Positions 33,316 to 43,888 of a DNA stretch of 64,000 bases are shown here, piece by piece (the stretch's first letter is position 1; each line of letters begins with the position of its first letter). The position numbers and the translations under genes were made by a program. Origin of the DNA: Clavaria fumosa. Taxonomy: Eukaryota; Basidiomycota; Agaricomycetes; Agaricales; Clavariaceae. The DNA lies in the NCBI GenBank assembly GCA_951802425.1, contig OX637803.1, positions 1,116,001-1,180,000 of the forward strand, written 5' to 3'. The notes beneath the pieces are model-generated. The model had not been told where the DNA came from. It worked only from the letters and a program-made list of their open reading frames with translations, and made no database searches.

Positions 33316-34832
33316 ATGGCAGACCCAGTCCTCGTCCCCCCCATCGTGTCCGTGTCCTTGTCCGTGTCTGCCCTGCTCCCTCCACCGCCCGGTACGACGT
33401 CGGCCCCCCTTGTTCCGCCTCTCGCTGCACTGACTGACTGATGACTGAAACACCCCCTCCTTCGTGTAGGCACGCCTGCGCCTGCACCTACTGCAGCTGC
33501 ACCGCCTCCACCACCCGTACTGACACCGACGCCAATACCTGCACCTGCTCCTCCTCCTCCTCCACCGCCCGCACCGACACCGATACCAACAACTGCACCT
33601 GCACCACCACCACCACCACCACCACCACCACCACCACCCGCGCCAACACCGACACCGACACCAGCACCAGCACCACCTCCGCCTCCACCTCCACCTCCAC
33701 CACCACCACCACCACCTGCACCAACACCAACACCAACGCCTGCGCCCGCACCACCTCCACCTCCAGCACCCGCACCAGCACCAGCGCCAGCACCGGAACC
33801 CGCACCACCTGCAGCACCCGCACCAACACCAACACCTGCGCCAGCACCTGCTCCAGCACCGGGACCAGCACCAGCGTCAGCACCCGCGCCAGCACCAGCA
33901 CGAGCATCAGCACCCGCCGAGGTGACGCACGCTTCCCCCCTCCTACCCCTAGTCCCTCCTCCTTCCAGCCCCGCCTCAACGCCGGTAGCCGTCCCTGTGA
34001 CGTCCGACCTCCCCCTCATAGCCCCCACGTAAGCTGCCGCCATTCACTCCCCCTCCCCCCCCGTCCTCTGACGCGCGGTCCCGCAGCACGACCTTCGCCT
34101 CTACCATCTTCATCAAAACCACCGATGCCCAGGGCGTCACGCACAGCACTGCCCCGAAGGCGGTCACCCTCACTTACACCTCGGTGGACCTCCCCAGGGG
34201 CAGGTTCACCACGACCATCGTCGGGTTCAACCCGACCCTGAGCGCCGATAACCGCTCCCAGCGGTCCAGGTACGGCTTCTCTTCTTCTTCCCCCCCCACC
34301 CAAAAAAAGCAACCGAGAGAAATGACGTACGCGTCCACAGCTTCCTTGCGAACCGCGGCGCGGTCGGCGGCGTGTTCGTCGTCGTCGGACTCGCGGCTGC
34401 CGCCATCTGTCTGGGGATCGTCCTCGCCGTGCGCCGCCGGCGGCAGCAGCGCCGCGCGGACGGGGACCTGGCGTACTCCGCGTCGCTCACGGCTGCGGGG
34501 TTCGGCCGCACCCCGCTCGACTACGGCGAAGTCGAGAGCCGCGGCGGGAGCGCGGGCGGACGACGACGGGGAGGGGGGCAACGAGGAAGCGGCGGCAGCA
34601 GCTCCTCGCATAGGCAGATGAGCTCCATCGGGGACGGCCGTGCCCTCTCGCGCCAGGACGAGCTGTCGTATATCGTCCACCCGTTCGACCCCCACGATCC
34701 GTTCACCGAGTTTAGCACCGCGGCGGCGAGCGGGAGCGGGAGAGGCCCAGGCCCAGGCACTGCTATGACTGGCGCGTTTGGCCCGGGCTTTGACCCGGAT
34801 CGCAAGGTGCCCCTGCCTGACTATCCTTCGTC

Positions 34833-34864
<32 letters not shown>

Positions 34865-35839
34865 GCAGGCCCGCGTACGCGTGGGGGCACTCGCGGCAGT
34901 CGTCCTTCGGGCCCGCGGCCGCGACCGCGCGTACGCCGCTCCTGTCGAGCCCGCCGCCGCTCTCGCCGCTCCTGTCGAGCCCGCCGCCGCTCTCGCCGCT
35001 CCTGTCGAGCCCGCCGCCGCTCTCGCCGCCCTCGGCGGTCGCACTCGCGGGGCGGACGTGGGACGGTGCTGGTGGTGCTGGTGGCGGCGGCGGGTACGCA
35101 CTGGGCCAGACGCTGCTGCCGCCGCCGCCGCCTTCGCCGCCGGAGCAGCGCGGGTCGACGGGGAGCTTCGAGCCGCTGCTGGCGTATTATTACCAGCATC
35201 AGACGGGCGGACGGGGGTCGCTGGCGTCGGAGCCGGGGACGGGCCGCGGGTCGTTCGCGCTGGGTGCGGTGCCTGGTGGCGGCGGCGGCGGTGTTGGTTC
35301 GGTGCTGGGCCCGTCGAGGGCGTCCTCTGTGCTGGGCGCCACTGTTGCCCTGGGGTTGGGGCCGTTCGATACGCCCGGTGGTGGTGCCGCTGCTACTGGG
35401 GCTGGCACCGGCGCGCGATCGCGGCTGTCGTCTACGTCGCGGTACTCGATGCAGGACGGGCTGAGCCGGACGCCGAGCATGACCGTGAGCGGGAACACGG
35501 GGAGCCAGAGCGGCGCGAGCGAGGAGAAGGGCGGCGGGCACGACGTGCGCCAGTACGGCGGCGGCGGCGGCCGTGTCGTCGTCGTCGGTGTGAAGAGCAG
35601 CAGCGGCGGCGGCGGCGGTGGTGGTGGTGATGGTGGTGGTGGGACGGACGGACGGCTGGACCCGGGGATGCTGCGGCAGTCGTGGAACGAGTATGGGGAC
35701 GGGGACTCGATTGGGCCTAAGGATGATGTGGACTATTCGAGGCCTGTGTTTCCTGTGAGTGTTTGGTTTTTTTCTCTCTTGTTTTTCTTTGAGGGAGTGC
35801 TGATGATGGAGCATGTTGCAGATACCCCGCGCTTTGTGA
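33316..35839 (+). CDS. cluster member 4: proline-rich single-pass membrane protein, 749 aa
   Basis: Exons 33316-33391, 33470-34028, 34087-34269, 34341-35754 and 35822-35839; introns 58-78 nt; frame closes at 750 codons. The first exon differs from members 1 and 3 (MADPVLVPPIVSVSLSVSAL) and is mildly hydrophobic but ends in Pro, so it is a poor signal peptide. Pro/Ala/Thr outer region, then the conserved domain (TTFASTIFIKTTDAQG ... TTTIVGFNPTLSAD), helix near residues 279-302 ([20 protein letters not shown]), RRRRQQRR, and a Gly/Ser/Gln tail with ALSRQDELSYIV. It contains three LLSSPPPLSP repeats and ends DYSRPVFP-IPRAL. The domain and helix are closest to members 1 and 3, supporting tandem duplication. 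Confidence 0.87.
34938..35027 (+). repeat. three perfect 30-bp repeats in cluster member 4
   Basis: Three tandem copies of a 30-bp unit starting GCTCCTGTCGAGCCCGCCGC, encoding LLSSPPPLSP three times in the cytoplasmic tail. Confidence 0.9.
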
Positions 35840-36449
35840 CGTCGATGACGATGTGTCTGCTCTGATGTTGTTTGCTCACTCATCTCGACGGGTTATAAAA
35901 CATGTACGACTGTGGTTTTTGCGGAAAGAAATGATACACGAAGGAAACTAAAATACGGTTGGAAAGTTCGTTCTTATACATTTTTTTTCTTTTCTTTTTT
36001 GTTTGGGAAGAAAAAATCTGTACTTTTTTTTTTCCTCTTCCAATACTTAAACCTTCTACCACGGGATGGCTGGTCTTATTTACTTACTTAACTTACTTAC
36101 TTCCCTGCTTACCCGATGTCCCCTCCTCTTCACCTCGTATGCCATCCCCCTATGACTCTCAACGGATTTGCAGATGCAGATACTATGCCTTTTCATCGCC
36201 TACCCTCTCCCTCCACATACATACAAAACGACGATGTAATTTGTTCTGGTGTTCGTGTAGGGGAACACTATTGTACAAAGCATGTCTACGGTTTCAACAA
36301 TGGTTAGAGACCTCACGGAGGGAACCTATCACATCTTGGTGGATGTCCATTTCCATATCACGTGATCAACCAAACAGAGTTGCACACAAAGTTTTGACAC
36401 GTGCCTCATCTCACCTCTTCTCGCTCGCTATACCTCCGCTGCAGCTACC
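35840..36449. other. intergenic, no gene seen
   Basis: About 610 bp with T-rich stretches at 35981-36040, presumably the 3' UTR of member 4 and the promoter of TMA46. No conserved frame. Confidence 0.5.
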
Positions 36450-37992
36450 ATGCCTCCAAAGAAGACGCCGTCAAGTTCAAGTTCGAAGGTTGCGGAGGAC
36501 AAAGTAACCCTCAACCACCATAATGCCACTGCGTGGCCATGGAATGGACTAACCTGAAATCCCTGGCAGACTTTCGGGATGAAAAACGTTCGGAAATCGC
36601 ATATCACTCATTGCCGAGACGATATTTCTCATCCTACTCTCCCTACGCCCCTGATTAGAAAAACAAGTCTGCGAAGGTGCAGAAAATTGTGGCCCAAATA
36701 CAACAGCAACAAGCCTCCGGTAGCAAAACTAACGCACGGAGTCAGCAAGCGTAAGTTGTTTGCCCAAAACAGAAAAAAAAAAAAAAAGCATCCTCAGGCA
36801 AACAAACTGATGCGTGCATTTTTTTTCACATTCTGTGTACAGAGAGAAAGAACGACAAGAGGCGCTCCGGAAACAGAAGGAGCAGATCGTTGTCTTCACC
36901 CCCGCACCGGCGCAGAAGGTGCCCTTTGGCGTTGACCCAAAAACAGTGTTATGCGTGTACTTCAAAGCAGGCACCTGCGGCAAGGGGTCGAAATGCAAGT
37001 TCAGCCATGATCTGAACGTGGGGCGAAAAGTAGAAAAGAAGAACCTTTACGAAGACAGCAGGGAGGAGAAGATGAACGGTGCAGATTTGCCTAGATATAC
37101 GGATTAATGCGCCATCTTACACGCGTACGGGGGGCAGATACCATGGACAACTGGGACACGGAGAAGCTGCAGACTGTCGTCCTTTCCAAGACTGGTAATC
37201 CACGCACGACTACAGATGTACGCGCTCCTTTGCTCTCCGACAAGCCGCCAAGCCAACATTCTAGTTCTTGATTTGCAGATTGTTTGCAAGCACTTCATCT
37301 CAGCCATAGAAACTGAAAAGTGCGACTTGTGTTCATTTATTGTCATAACTGGAACCTCTCGCATGTGTCCAGGTATGGCTGGTTCTGGGAGTGTCCCAAT
37401 GGCGACCAGTGCCATTATCGCCATGCGCTTCCACCAGGCTTCGTGCTCAAGTCTCAAAGGAAAGCCGCAGAGGAAGCTGCCAAGGCTCAAACTATTAGCA
37501 TAGAGGAATTTCTGGAAGTAGAGGTTCGTCCCAACTACTAACCAGTCCTCGCCATGTGGCCGATTTTTCATTCCACCCACCTGAATATACATAGCGACAT
37601 AAATTGGGTCCTAATTTGACGCCAGTGACACCGGAAACATTCGCTAAATGGAAAAAGACCAGATTAAACAAGAAGGAAGCAGAGATGGAGGCGATCCGCT
37701 CTGCGAAGGAGGCTCAGAGCGCTGCAGGGAAGAGCGTTGGCATGAGTGGTAGAGATCTCGTGCGTCGTTTTTCGTCTCTTCTTGTCAAGCCGCCCTTTCT
37801 CACCTTCTGTTTACTGTACAGTTCCAATACAATCCTGAGTGGTTCGAGGATGAAGATGAAGGCGACCCCGCCGATGATTGGGACCTGCAGAAGTACCGCA
37901 AAGAGCAAGAGGATGAGAACTTGGCCGCCGAAGAAAAGCGGATTCACGACTTATCACCTGGGGGAGCCATGGGGAGAAATGAAAATCAATGA
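36450..37992 (+). CDS. TMA46: Tma46/ZC3H15-type CCCH zinc-finger protein, 335 aa
   Basis: Nine exons: 36450-36503, 36567-36584, 36659-36750, 36843-37078, 37138-37217, 37279-37319, 37373-37523, 37595-37759, 37822-37992; frame closes at 336 codons. Two CCCH fingers: [19 protein letters not shown], and one whose ligands run from CKHF to [11 protein letters not shown] across the intron at 37320. Typical family blocks are TFGMKN followed by [14 protein letters not shown], and [10 protein letters not shown]. The acidic end ([15 protein letters not shown]) fits the DFRP region that binds Rbg/DRG GTPases. Yeast Tma46 (345 aa) associates with ribosomes and Rbg1, and the length agrees. Exon 2 is only 18 nt. 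Convergent with CWC2, 34 bp between stop codons. Confidence 0.95.
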
Positions 37993-38026
37993 AGCTATGC
38001 GACTAGCACCATGTACTACTCAGAGC

Positions 38027-39308
38027 TTAATCTTCCTCGCTACCATAGTCTAGTAAATCTAGGCCATTTAGCGCAGGCTTCGAAGTAATCCGTAAGACCG
38101 GTCCAGCGCCGTTGCGTTTCCGGATCTCTGCGAAATATTTTAATCCCTCGACTGTGTCCGCACTCAAGAGCCCGAGGGGGTTCGATTCTGATGCGGACTG
38201 CTCGGTGGCAGCTTCCAGTCTCCGCCTCTTCGCGTCCTCTTCCCTGGTCTCATCACCCTGTCCCTCAGCTTCCAGATCATCAGTCTCATCAACCAACGCA
38301 TCCCCATCCTCCAACGCGCGCACCGCCCTCATCGCGTCTATGATCTTAGGATCCATTCGCGCACGGATGGCGTCCCGACCCGTCTCCTCCAGCCGCCGTT
38401 TCTCCGCCACCTTCTGGACGGGGTTAGGATCCTCAGTCGCCCAGCGGACGTTGAGGATCTCGTCCTGATCCATCGACTGACATGCCATTGCCTCCTTCGC
38501 GAACTGCGCGTGGACCTCGTGGACATACGTCACAAATGCCACGCTGCGATATTGCAAGACTCGTACTTTTAGAAAAAAGAAAAAAGAAATTCAATTCATT
38601 AGATGAGCTCGAGCTGTCACCATAAGAAAAAGCGTTAAGAAGACGTTCTTACTCCGCTCAATAGGACCCCATTCCTTGAAATGCCGATTTACTATCTCCT
38701 CCGTCTCAATCCCGTTGCCCGTCTCCTTGATCCGCCCAATGTACAGTGTCCTGTTCTGTCGGTTGAAGCTTCCGACGCCACCCATGTCGTCGCGATAATC
38801 TGCAAACTTGTCGCGTGCGAAACAGTCCTTGGAGGTGTCAGGGAGAGTGGCCTCTGGGTCTGGCAGTGAATGCAGGAACTCGCACTCCCAGCCGTATGGA
38901 CAGCATCCGCGCGAGAAGAACAGGCAGATGTATTTCATGCCTGTTGAATTGGCCCGTGTGAGGCCTGCGTCGCGCTTGATAGAGCACCGCGTTTGTGACT
39001 TTATTTTACTAGGAGTATCGTGAGACTTCATCAAGTATAGGGAAAAAAAAATTTAAACCAACTTAGAATAATTATCTTCGCGATCCCCTCCAGCCCATTT
39101 GTTGTACCATATATCTAATTCGAAAGTGAACAATCTGCCGAGCGAGCGAAGCGAAAAAGAACGTACTATACTCCTTTCCGGTTTGTGGTGTTTCCTTTTT
39201 CACTACATCGCCATGTTTGACCTGCTTCCTCGCTGGTCTAGACAAGTGAGGTTTTGTTTTTCTTGGCAGTGGGGTAGGCGCAGGTGTCTCGGTCGTCTCT
39301 GAGCTCAT
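38027..39308 (-). CDS. CWC2: pre-mRNA splicing factor Cwc2 (CCCH finger plus RRM), 362 aa
   Basis: Exons 39308-39167, 39114-39063, 39008-38653 and 38565-38027; introns 52, 54 and 87 nt; 363 codons. Order: basic N-terminus, a Torus-like region (IWYNKWAGGDRED), CCCH finger CLFFSRGCCPYGWECEFLH, and an RRM with RTLYIGRIKE and VAFVTYVHEVHAQFAKEAM. The helical C-terminus carries the family block ILNVRWATEDPNP and ends LDLLDYGSEED. Cwc2 (RBM22-like) is a subunit of the NineTeen complex and contacts U6 and the intron in the active spliceosome. The start chosen is the ATG at 39308. Immediately upstream lies a hAT-like insertion, so 5' UTR and promoter have been altered. Confidence 0.94.
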
Positions 39309-39337
39309 GGCGTTTCGGATAAGTCGAGTCCCGATAC

Positions 39338-40578
39338 TAGTGTTCCGGGAAATAGCTCGTGCCACCTATTTCACTGGGAAATTTGCCTGCCCAAGCTCAA
39401 TACCCTAATTCACCTTGAGTGAATAAGAGCAAATTTGCCCAGATCTATTTTGCGCAAATTTGCTGGTGAAATACAGTGAAATACAGTGAAATACAGTGAA
39501 GTACGGTGAAGTACAGTACACAGTGTCTAGGACAGTCAGTTTTCCCACTCCGTATCAAGTGGCACAATTGCACCCGACTTCAAAGGCAGTTTTGGAGAGC
39601 CAACTCCAGGCTGTACCTTCTGTGGAGCTTGCTTATCAGAGAGAACATCAAGTAGGATTGGGGATTGGATGTTAATCTGTGTCGCAATAGTGAAGGATGC
39701 TCCCATATATCCCTCGAGATCTGGTGGTGCCTGATCCAAATACTCGAAGCCATCATTTTGTGCATGGGCCTCATCTTCTGAAGCAGTAGTATTGCGCACA
39801 CATAGTCGGAATCATGGTCGTTGTCTAAGACCTTCGTATCGTTTCGCTTGCGTTTGCCTTTCCATTTCTTCTTATTGGACTTCCCTGCAAGATCTTTGGA
39901 AATGCTGAGTTCGGCCGAGAACACCGGCAGCTAAATGGTTTGGGTATGACATGTCTAACGTGCCAGATGTCTGACAACTCACTGGGACATTGGCAGTGTC
40001 AAAAGCGAGTTCAGCCGATGCGATCATATCATCAAGCCATTTTACCAAAATTGCAGAATTCGGGTACTTTTCCAGGTATGTTTCAAGTGCATCAGCCAAA
40101 GCAATCACCCCAGGGCCACGCTCACAAAGCTTGATAGGACTGTTACATCGAGACCCCAAGCGGACTTCGAGTTCTCGGTTGAGAGCACCTTCCTCACCCA
40201 CAGACTCAACCCGGTCCGTGTCAAGTCCAAAACTCTGGAAGTTGTAGGTGGCTGTTTCTGGAGATGGAAGGGGTAGAGTATGAGGGAGGTTAATGAGATA
40301 GAGACGCAGAGTTTGAATTTTTTCTTGTACTTGTTCATCCATGTTGTGCAGTCAGTGCGAGCCAGCAAATTTTACTGAAACTCAAATGTATTTTATTTCA
40401 ATTATTGCGTCATGATCAATGCTCCGTGTACCAGGCAGGATGGCTGTACAAAATAGCCAATTTCACCCTATTTCACCAGCGGTTTTCAGGCCCCATCTAT
40501 TTCACCAGCAAATTAGCGCAAATTTGCAGGGTGAATTCACCCAGCGCAAATTTGCCTCGGCTATTTCCCGGAACACTA
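39338..40578. mobile_element. non-autonomous hAT-like DNA transposon, 1,241 bp
   Basis: Perfect 19-bp terminal inverted repeats TAGTGTTCCGGGAAATAGC (39338-39356) and its complement (40560-40578), with an exact 8-bp target duplication CCCGATAC at 39330-39337 and 40579-40586. The 8-bp duplication and TAGTG-type ends point to hAT. Subterminal regions carry four perfect GCAAATTTGC palindromes, two per end, plus repeated TATTTCAC/GTGAAATA words; such motifs commonly bind hAT transposases. The interior has no transposase catalytic region. The left end is 29 nt upstream of the CWC2 ATG. Confidence 0.92.
39536..40342 (-). pseudogene. unknown gene remnant inside the hAT-like element
   Basis: ATG at 40342 opens a protein-like frame (ALADALETYLEKYPNSAILV; WLDDMIASAELAF). 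It continues after an apparent intron (GTGAGT ... TTTAG) into a basic stretch KKKWKGKRKR and an acidic one, then changes frame near 39800 and ends DTEWEN at 39536. It could be the N-terminal part of the family's transposase or a captured host fragment. The hAT dimerisation and DDE regions are absent. I do not recognise it further. Confidence 0.45.
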
Positions 40579-40841
40579 CCCGATACACGACGCGGCAGCG
40601 TGACGTAACGGCCTGTGACAGAAAGCGTGACAAAGGCTGACCTCCCACCAGATGGTGTGGTGGATGGTCAGCTTATTATGTGCAATCATGACAAGCAAAT
40701 GCTTGATAAACTTTTGGAGCAACTTTTGTTGTAGGGCTACCTTGACTAGTAGGGTGGACTTCATTAGTAGTGACCTTGCTTATGTTTGCTTGCCAACTTT
40801 TGATGTATATTTCGGCCTTGCTGAAGCAAGGTCATAAGCAG

Positions 40842-43559
40842 TCAAGACGCTTCTAATTTCTCAGCTGCCACAACGCTCTCCCCTGCCTGAAGGGCCTGCT
40901 CAACCCACATGCTGTGGTACAGTCCCCGTTTTTGCATCAGCTCTTGGTGTGTACCCTGCTCGGCGACATAACCCTCCGAGAGCACAATAATGAGATCTGT
41001 GAGGTTTAGTATCAGTCCGGATTGAGAGATGGGATATCTATACAAGGTCACCAGATTCTGCGATGGTCCGCAGCCGATGTGCGACAAAAATGCTTGTCCG
41101 AGCTCTCTCAGATAGAATGGAGTTGATATTCTTCATAAGCTCAACTTCTGTGTGTGCGTCTAAGGCGGAGGTCTACGTGAGGATACACCAATCAGCTTCA
41201 GCGCGCGATCCAGCCAAACAAAAAAAAAACGGCCTACTGCTTCATCGAAGAAAAGAATGGGAGGGTCTTTTAGCAAGACTCTGGCAACGGCCAGCCTCTG
41301 CTTCTCCCCTCCGCTCACCATCAGGCCCCGTTCTCCAACCTTCGTCTTGTACCCGTCCATGAGTCGAGTCACACTATCATGCACCTGCGCCTTCTTCGCC
41401 GCCTCCATCACCTCCTCGTCGCTCGCGCTCAGCCTCCCGTACCGCACGTTATGCATGACGTCCGCATGGAACAGCGGCGTATCCTGTGGCACGACGCCGA
41501 TGTGGTTACGCAGAGATGCCAGCTGCACTTCTTGAATATTCTGCCCGTCGATGAAGATGCATCCCGACGTCGGCGTGTAGAAGCGATACAGGAGTCTGAA
41601 CACGGTCGACTTGCCGCTGCCCGACGGTCCGACGACGGCGACCTTCTTGCCAGCGGGGACTGTGAAGGAGAGTTTTTGGAAGATGGGGCGCGAGGAGTGG
41701 TACGCAAAATCAACGTCCCTAAATTCGATAGAACCTCCCGTCAGTTGCAGAGGCTTTGCGTTCGGCACGTCCTGATTTGTCGAGCGTAAGAAAGATCAGA
41801 ATTTCAGAGGAAACTCCGGCGTGACACACCTCGACTGGGGGGTTTTCTTCCCGTAACCTGAGGAGGACGTCCATATCAAGAAGACATTGTCTAATCTCTC
41901 GATAGATTGTCCCCAGAAAATTGAGGGGAAGGGAGAGCTGAAAGATTAATTGGTTGACCATGACCAAATCACCGATAGTCATAGTCCCTAGAATGCATGA
42001 CATCGATATGGGTGTTGATAAGTATCCGGCTTGACATACCGTCAAGGACGCCTTGGGCGGCCAAAAACATCGTCAACGTCAGCGCGCTTGAGAATATGAC
42101 ATTCTGCCCTGAATTGAGGTACGCCAGGCTAGTCGTAATCTTAACGCTCGCGTCTTCATATGCTGCGAGGTGCTTGTCATACTGTGCGATTTCGTAGGTC
42201 TCGTTGTTAAAGTGCTAGCCACCTGATATGAATACCATTCTTGAACAGTGAGCGAAACGCTTACTTTGACGGCCTCAAAGTTGATGAGCGAGTCAACGGC
42301 TGTAGTAGCAGCTCGGTTGTCTGCTACATTGGCCTCCCGACGAAAGCGCGTCCTATATGACCACCAGAAATTGCACGTTCACGGAGAAGGAAGACAATCG
42401 GTACTAACCGCCAGGAGGTTGTACGAACCGTAAACCATGTATACCCTATCAGTGTTGCCAGGGTCACAGCAGCAAAATCCCAGCCGAATTTGTAGGTCTA
42501 CGTTGCAAAAAGTTCTTCGTCACGGGAAATCAGTAGGAGCGACCAGAAATCCATACCAGGATACCGCAAACCATAGTAATTTCTAAAGCGGTAGGTGCAA
42601 TCCTGAAAAGAATTGCCTGGAGCAAAAATGTTATACCCCTGTAACGAAGGAGTTTATTTACACTGGAGAGAGTAAAAGCTTGATACAGACTTACTTTGTG
42701 CCGCGGTCGATGGCTCTCGTCAGCCCGCCCGTCTGTCTCGAAAGATGGAACTTGAGGTCCATATGTAGCAGGTTCTCAAACGTCTCTCGTGCGACTTTGC
42801 GTATGGCGCGCTGGCCGATGTTGGCGAAGACGGCGTTGAGCAACTCGCCAAAGAGCGTCGAGCCGATCCGCGTGGCACCGTCTGTCGGAGTGGACAAAAA
42901 AGAGCCGCAGAGGCAATAGTGAGGCAGCAGTCACACAACGGAGAGACGCGAAGAAGATAAGGACAGACAGCCCAGCACAAGCGACCCAGCGACCACCCAC
43001 ACAGTCATGCCGTCAGCAATGTCGACATTGAGTGCATCAACTACTTTCTTGAATAACAGCGGGACTTGGACATTCAGCACCTGGTGACGATGAACGATTC
43101 CGCATTCCCAAGTTAGCCCGATACTAGTAAAGACACAAACGGTTTGAAGGGGCGTGAACGACGTGCGCGCACCTTCCCACCGACCAGCAGGCCGAAGCCA
43201 AAGAGCACCGTGCCACGCGTCTTCCAGTCATCCTTAGGCCACACGTGGGGCATCAACTTCTTGACAACGCGCCAGTCGTTCCGCCGCTGTTCGGCGTCCG
43301 ACACCTGCGCCTGGCCAGTGATGTCATGACTGGCTGTCTGGCCCTCATCCGCTTTTGTTGGCGTCGTAGGCTGCTGTGGTTGCGATTGGGCGAGGAAGCG
43401 ATAGGTTCGACCTTGCTGCCGCCGCACATCGCAAGCGATGCGCGGGCCAAACCAAGCATTGAGCGGCCGTCGTTGCTCTCCCGCGCGAAGCAGAGGGCGT
43501 GCAACTTGCAGTGAACCAAGGTGACGTGCTGCGCACCGAGAAGAGTTGACGAGAATCAT
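40842..43559 (-). CDS. ATM1: mitochondrial iron-sulfur cluster ABC transporter Atm1, 695 aa
   Basis: Eleven exons: 43559-43173, 43080-42969, 42881-42695, 42638-42557, 42497-42409, 42352-42265, 42214-42040, 41987-41830, 41771-41238, 41172-41052, 40996-40842; 696 codons. N-terminal Arg-rich presequence ([18 protein letters not shown]) fits mitochondrial import. A transmembrane domain follows ([60 protein letters not shown]). The nucleotide-binding domain has Walker [10 protein letters not shown], signature [13 protein letters not shown], Walker B ILFFDEATSALDA and the switch His in VAHRLRT. Yeast Atm1 is 690 aa. It exports a glutathione-linked sulfur species from the matrix for cytosolic Fe-S protein assembly and sits in the inner membrane. 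The splice after LVLG is chosen to give LGYGATRIG, as in the family. Confidence 0.96.
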
Positions 43560-43888
43560 CGCTCTAGCTGGTCTCGTGTGGCCTTGGGTCAGGAACCGCT
43601 TATCTTATCTCCACCTTCTGGGTCTAATCTCGACGACCAATTACAATAATAATTTCAAAAGACTACACACACAAAGAACCATACAGAAAGTACAACTACA
43701 GTAGAACGCTGGTAGTACAAAGAGGTACTAATGACTTCCAGAGGGGAAATAGAAAGAGGGTCGAATGCGTATCATCAACCATGAAGGTGTGCAATTGTCC
43801 TGAAAAAGTGCTTATTCATCACAAGGGCGCAAGGGTGAATTTCCCGTCCACGGAGAGAGAGAAACAGAAAACGGAAACAAGTCCACGT
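43560..43888. other. intergenic, no gene seen
   Basis: About 330 bp between the ATM1 start and the stop of the WD40-type gene, both on the minus strand; it must hold the ATM1 promoter. No conserved frame. Confidence 0.5.

Noticed and set aside
33165..34043. Long antisense Gly/Ala-rich frame opposite cluster member 4
   Set aside because: Shadow of the proline-rich exon; no conserved domain and no matching splice structure.
40610..40840. Small inverted repeats (GACCTTGCTT ... AAGCAAGGTC and CTGACC ... GGTCAG) between the hAT element and ATM1
   Set aside because: Short and isolated, without target duplications; chance or an ATM1 3' hairpin cannot be distinguished.
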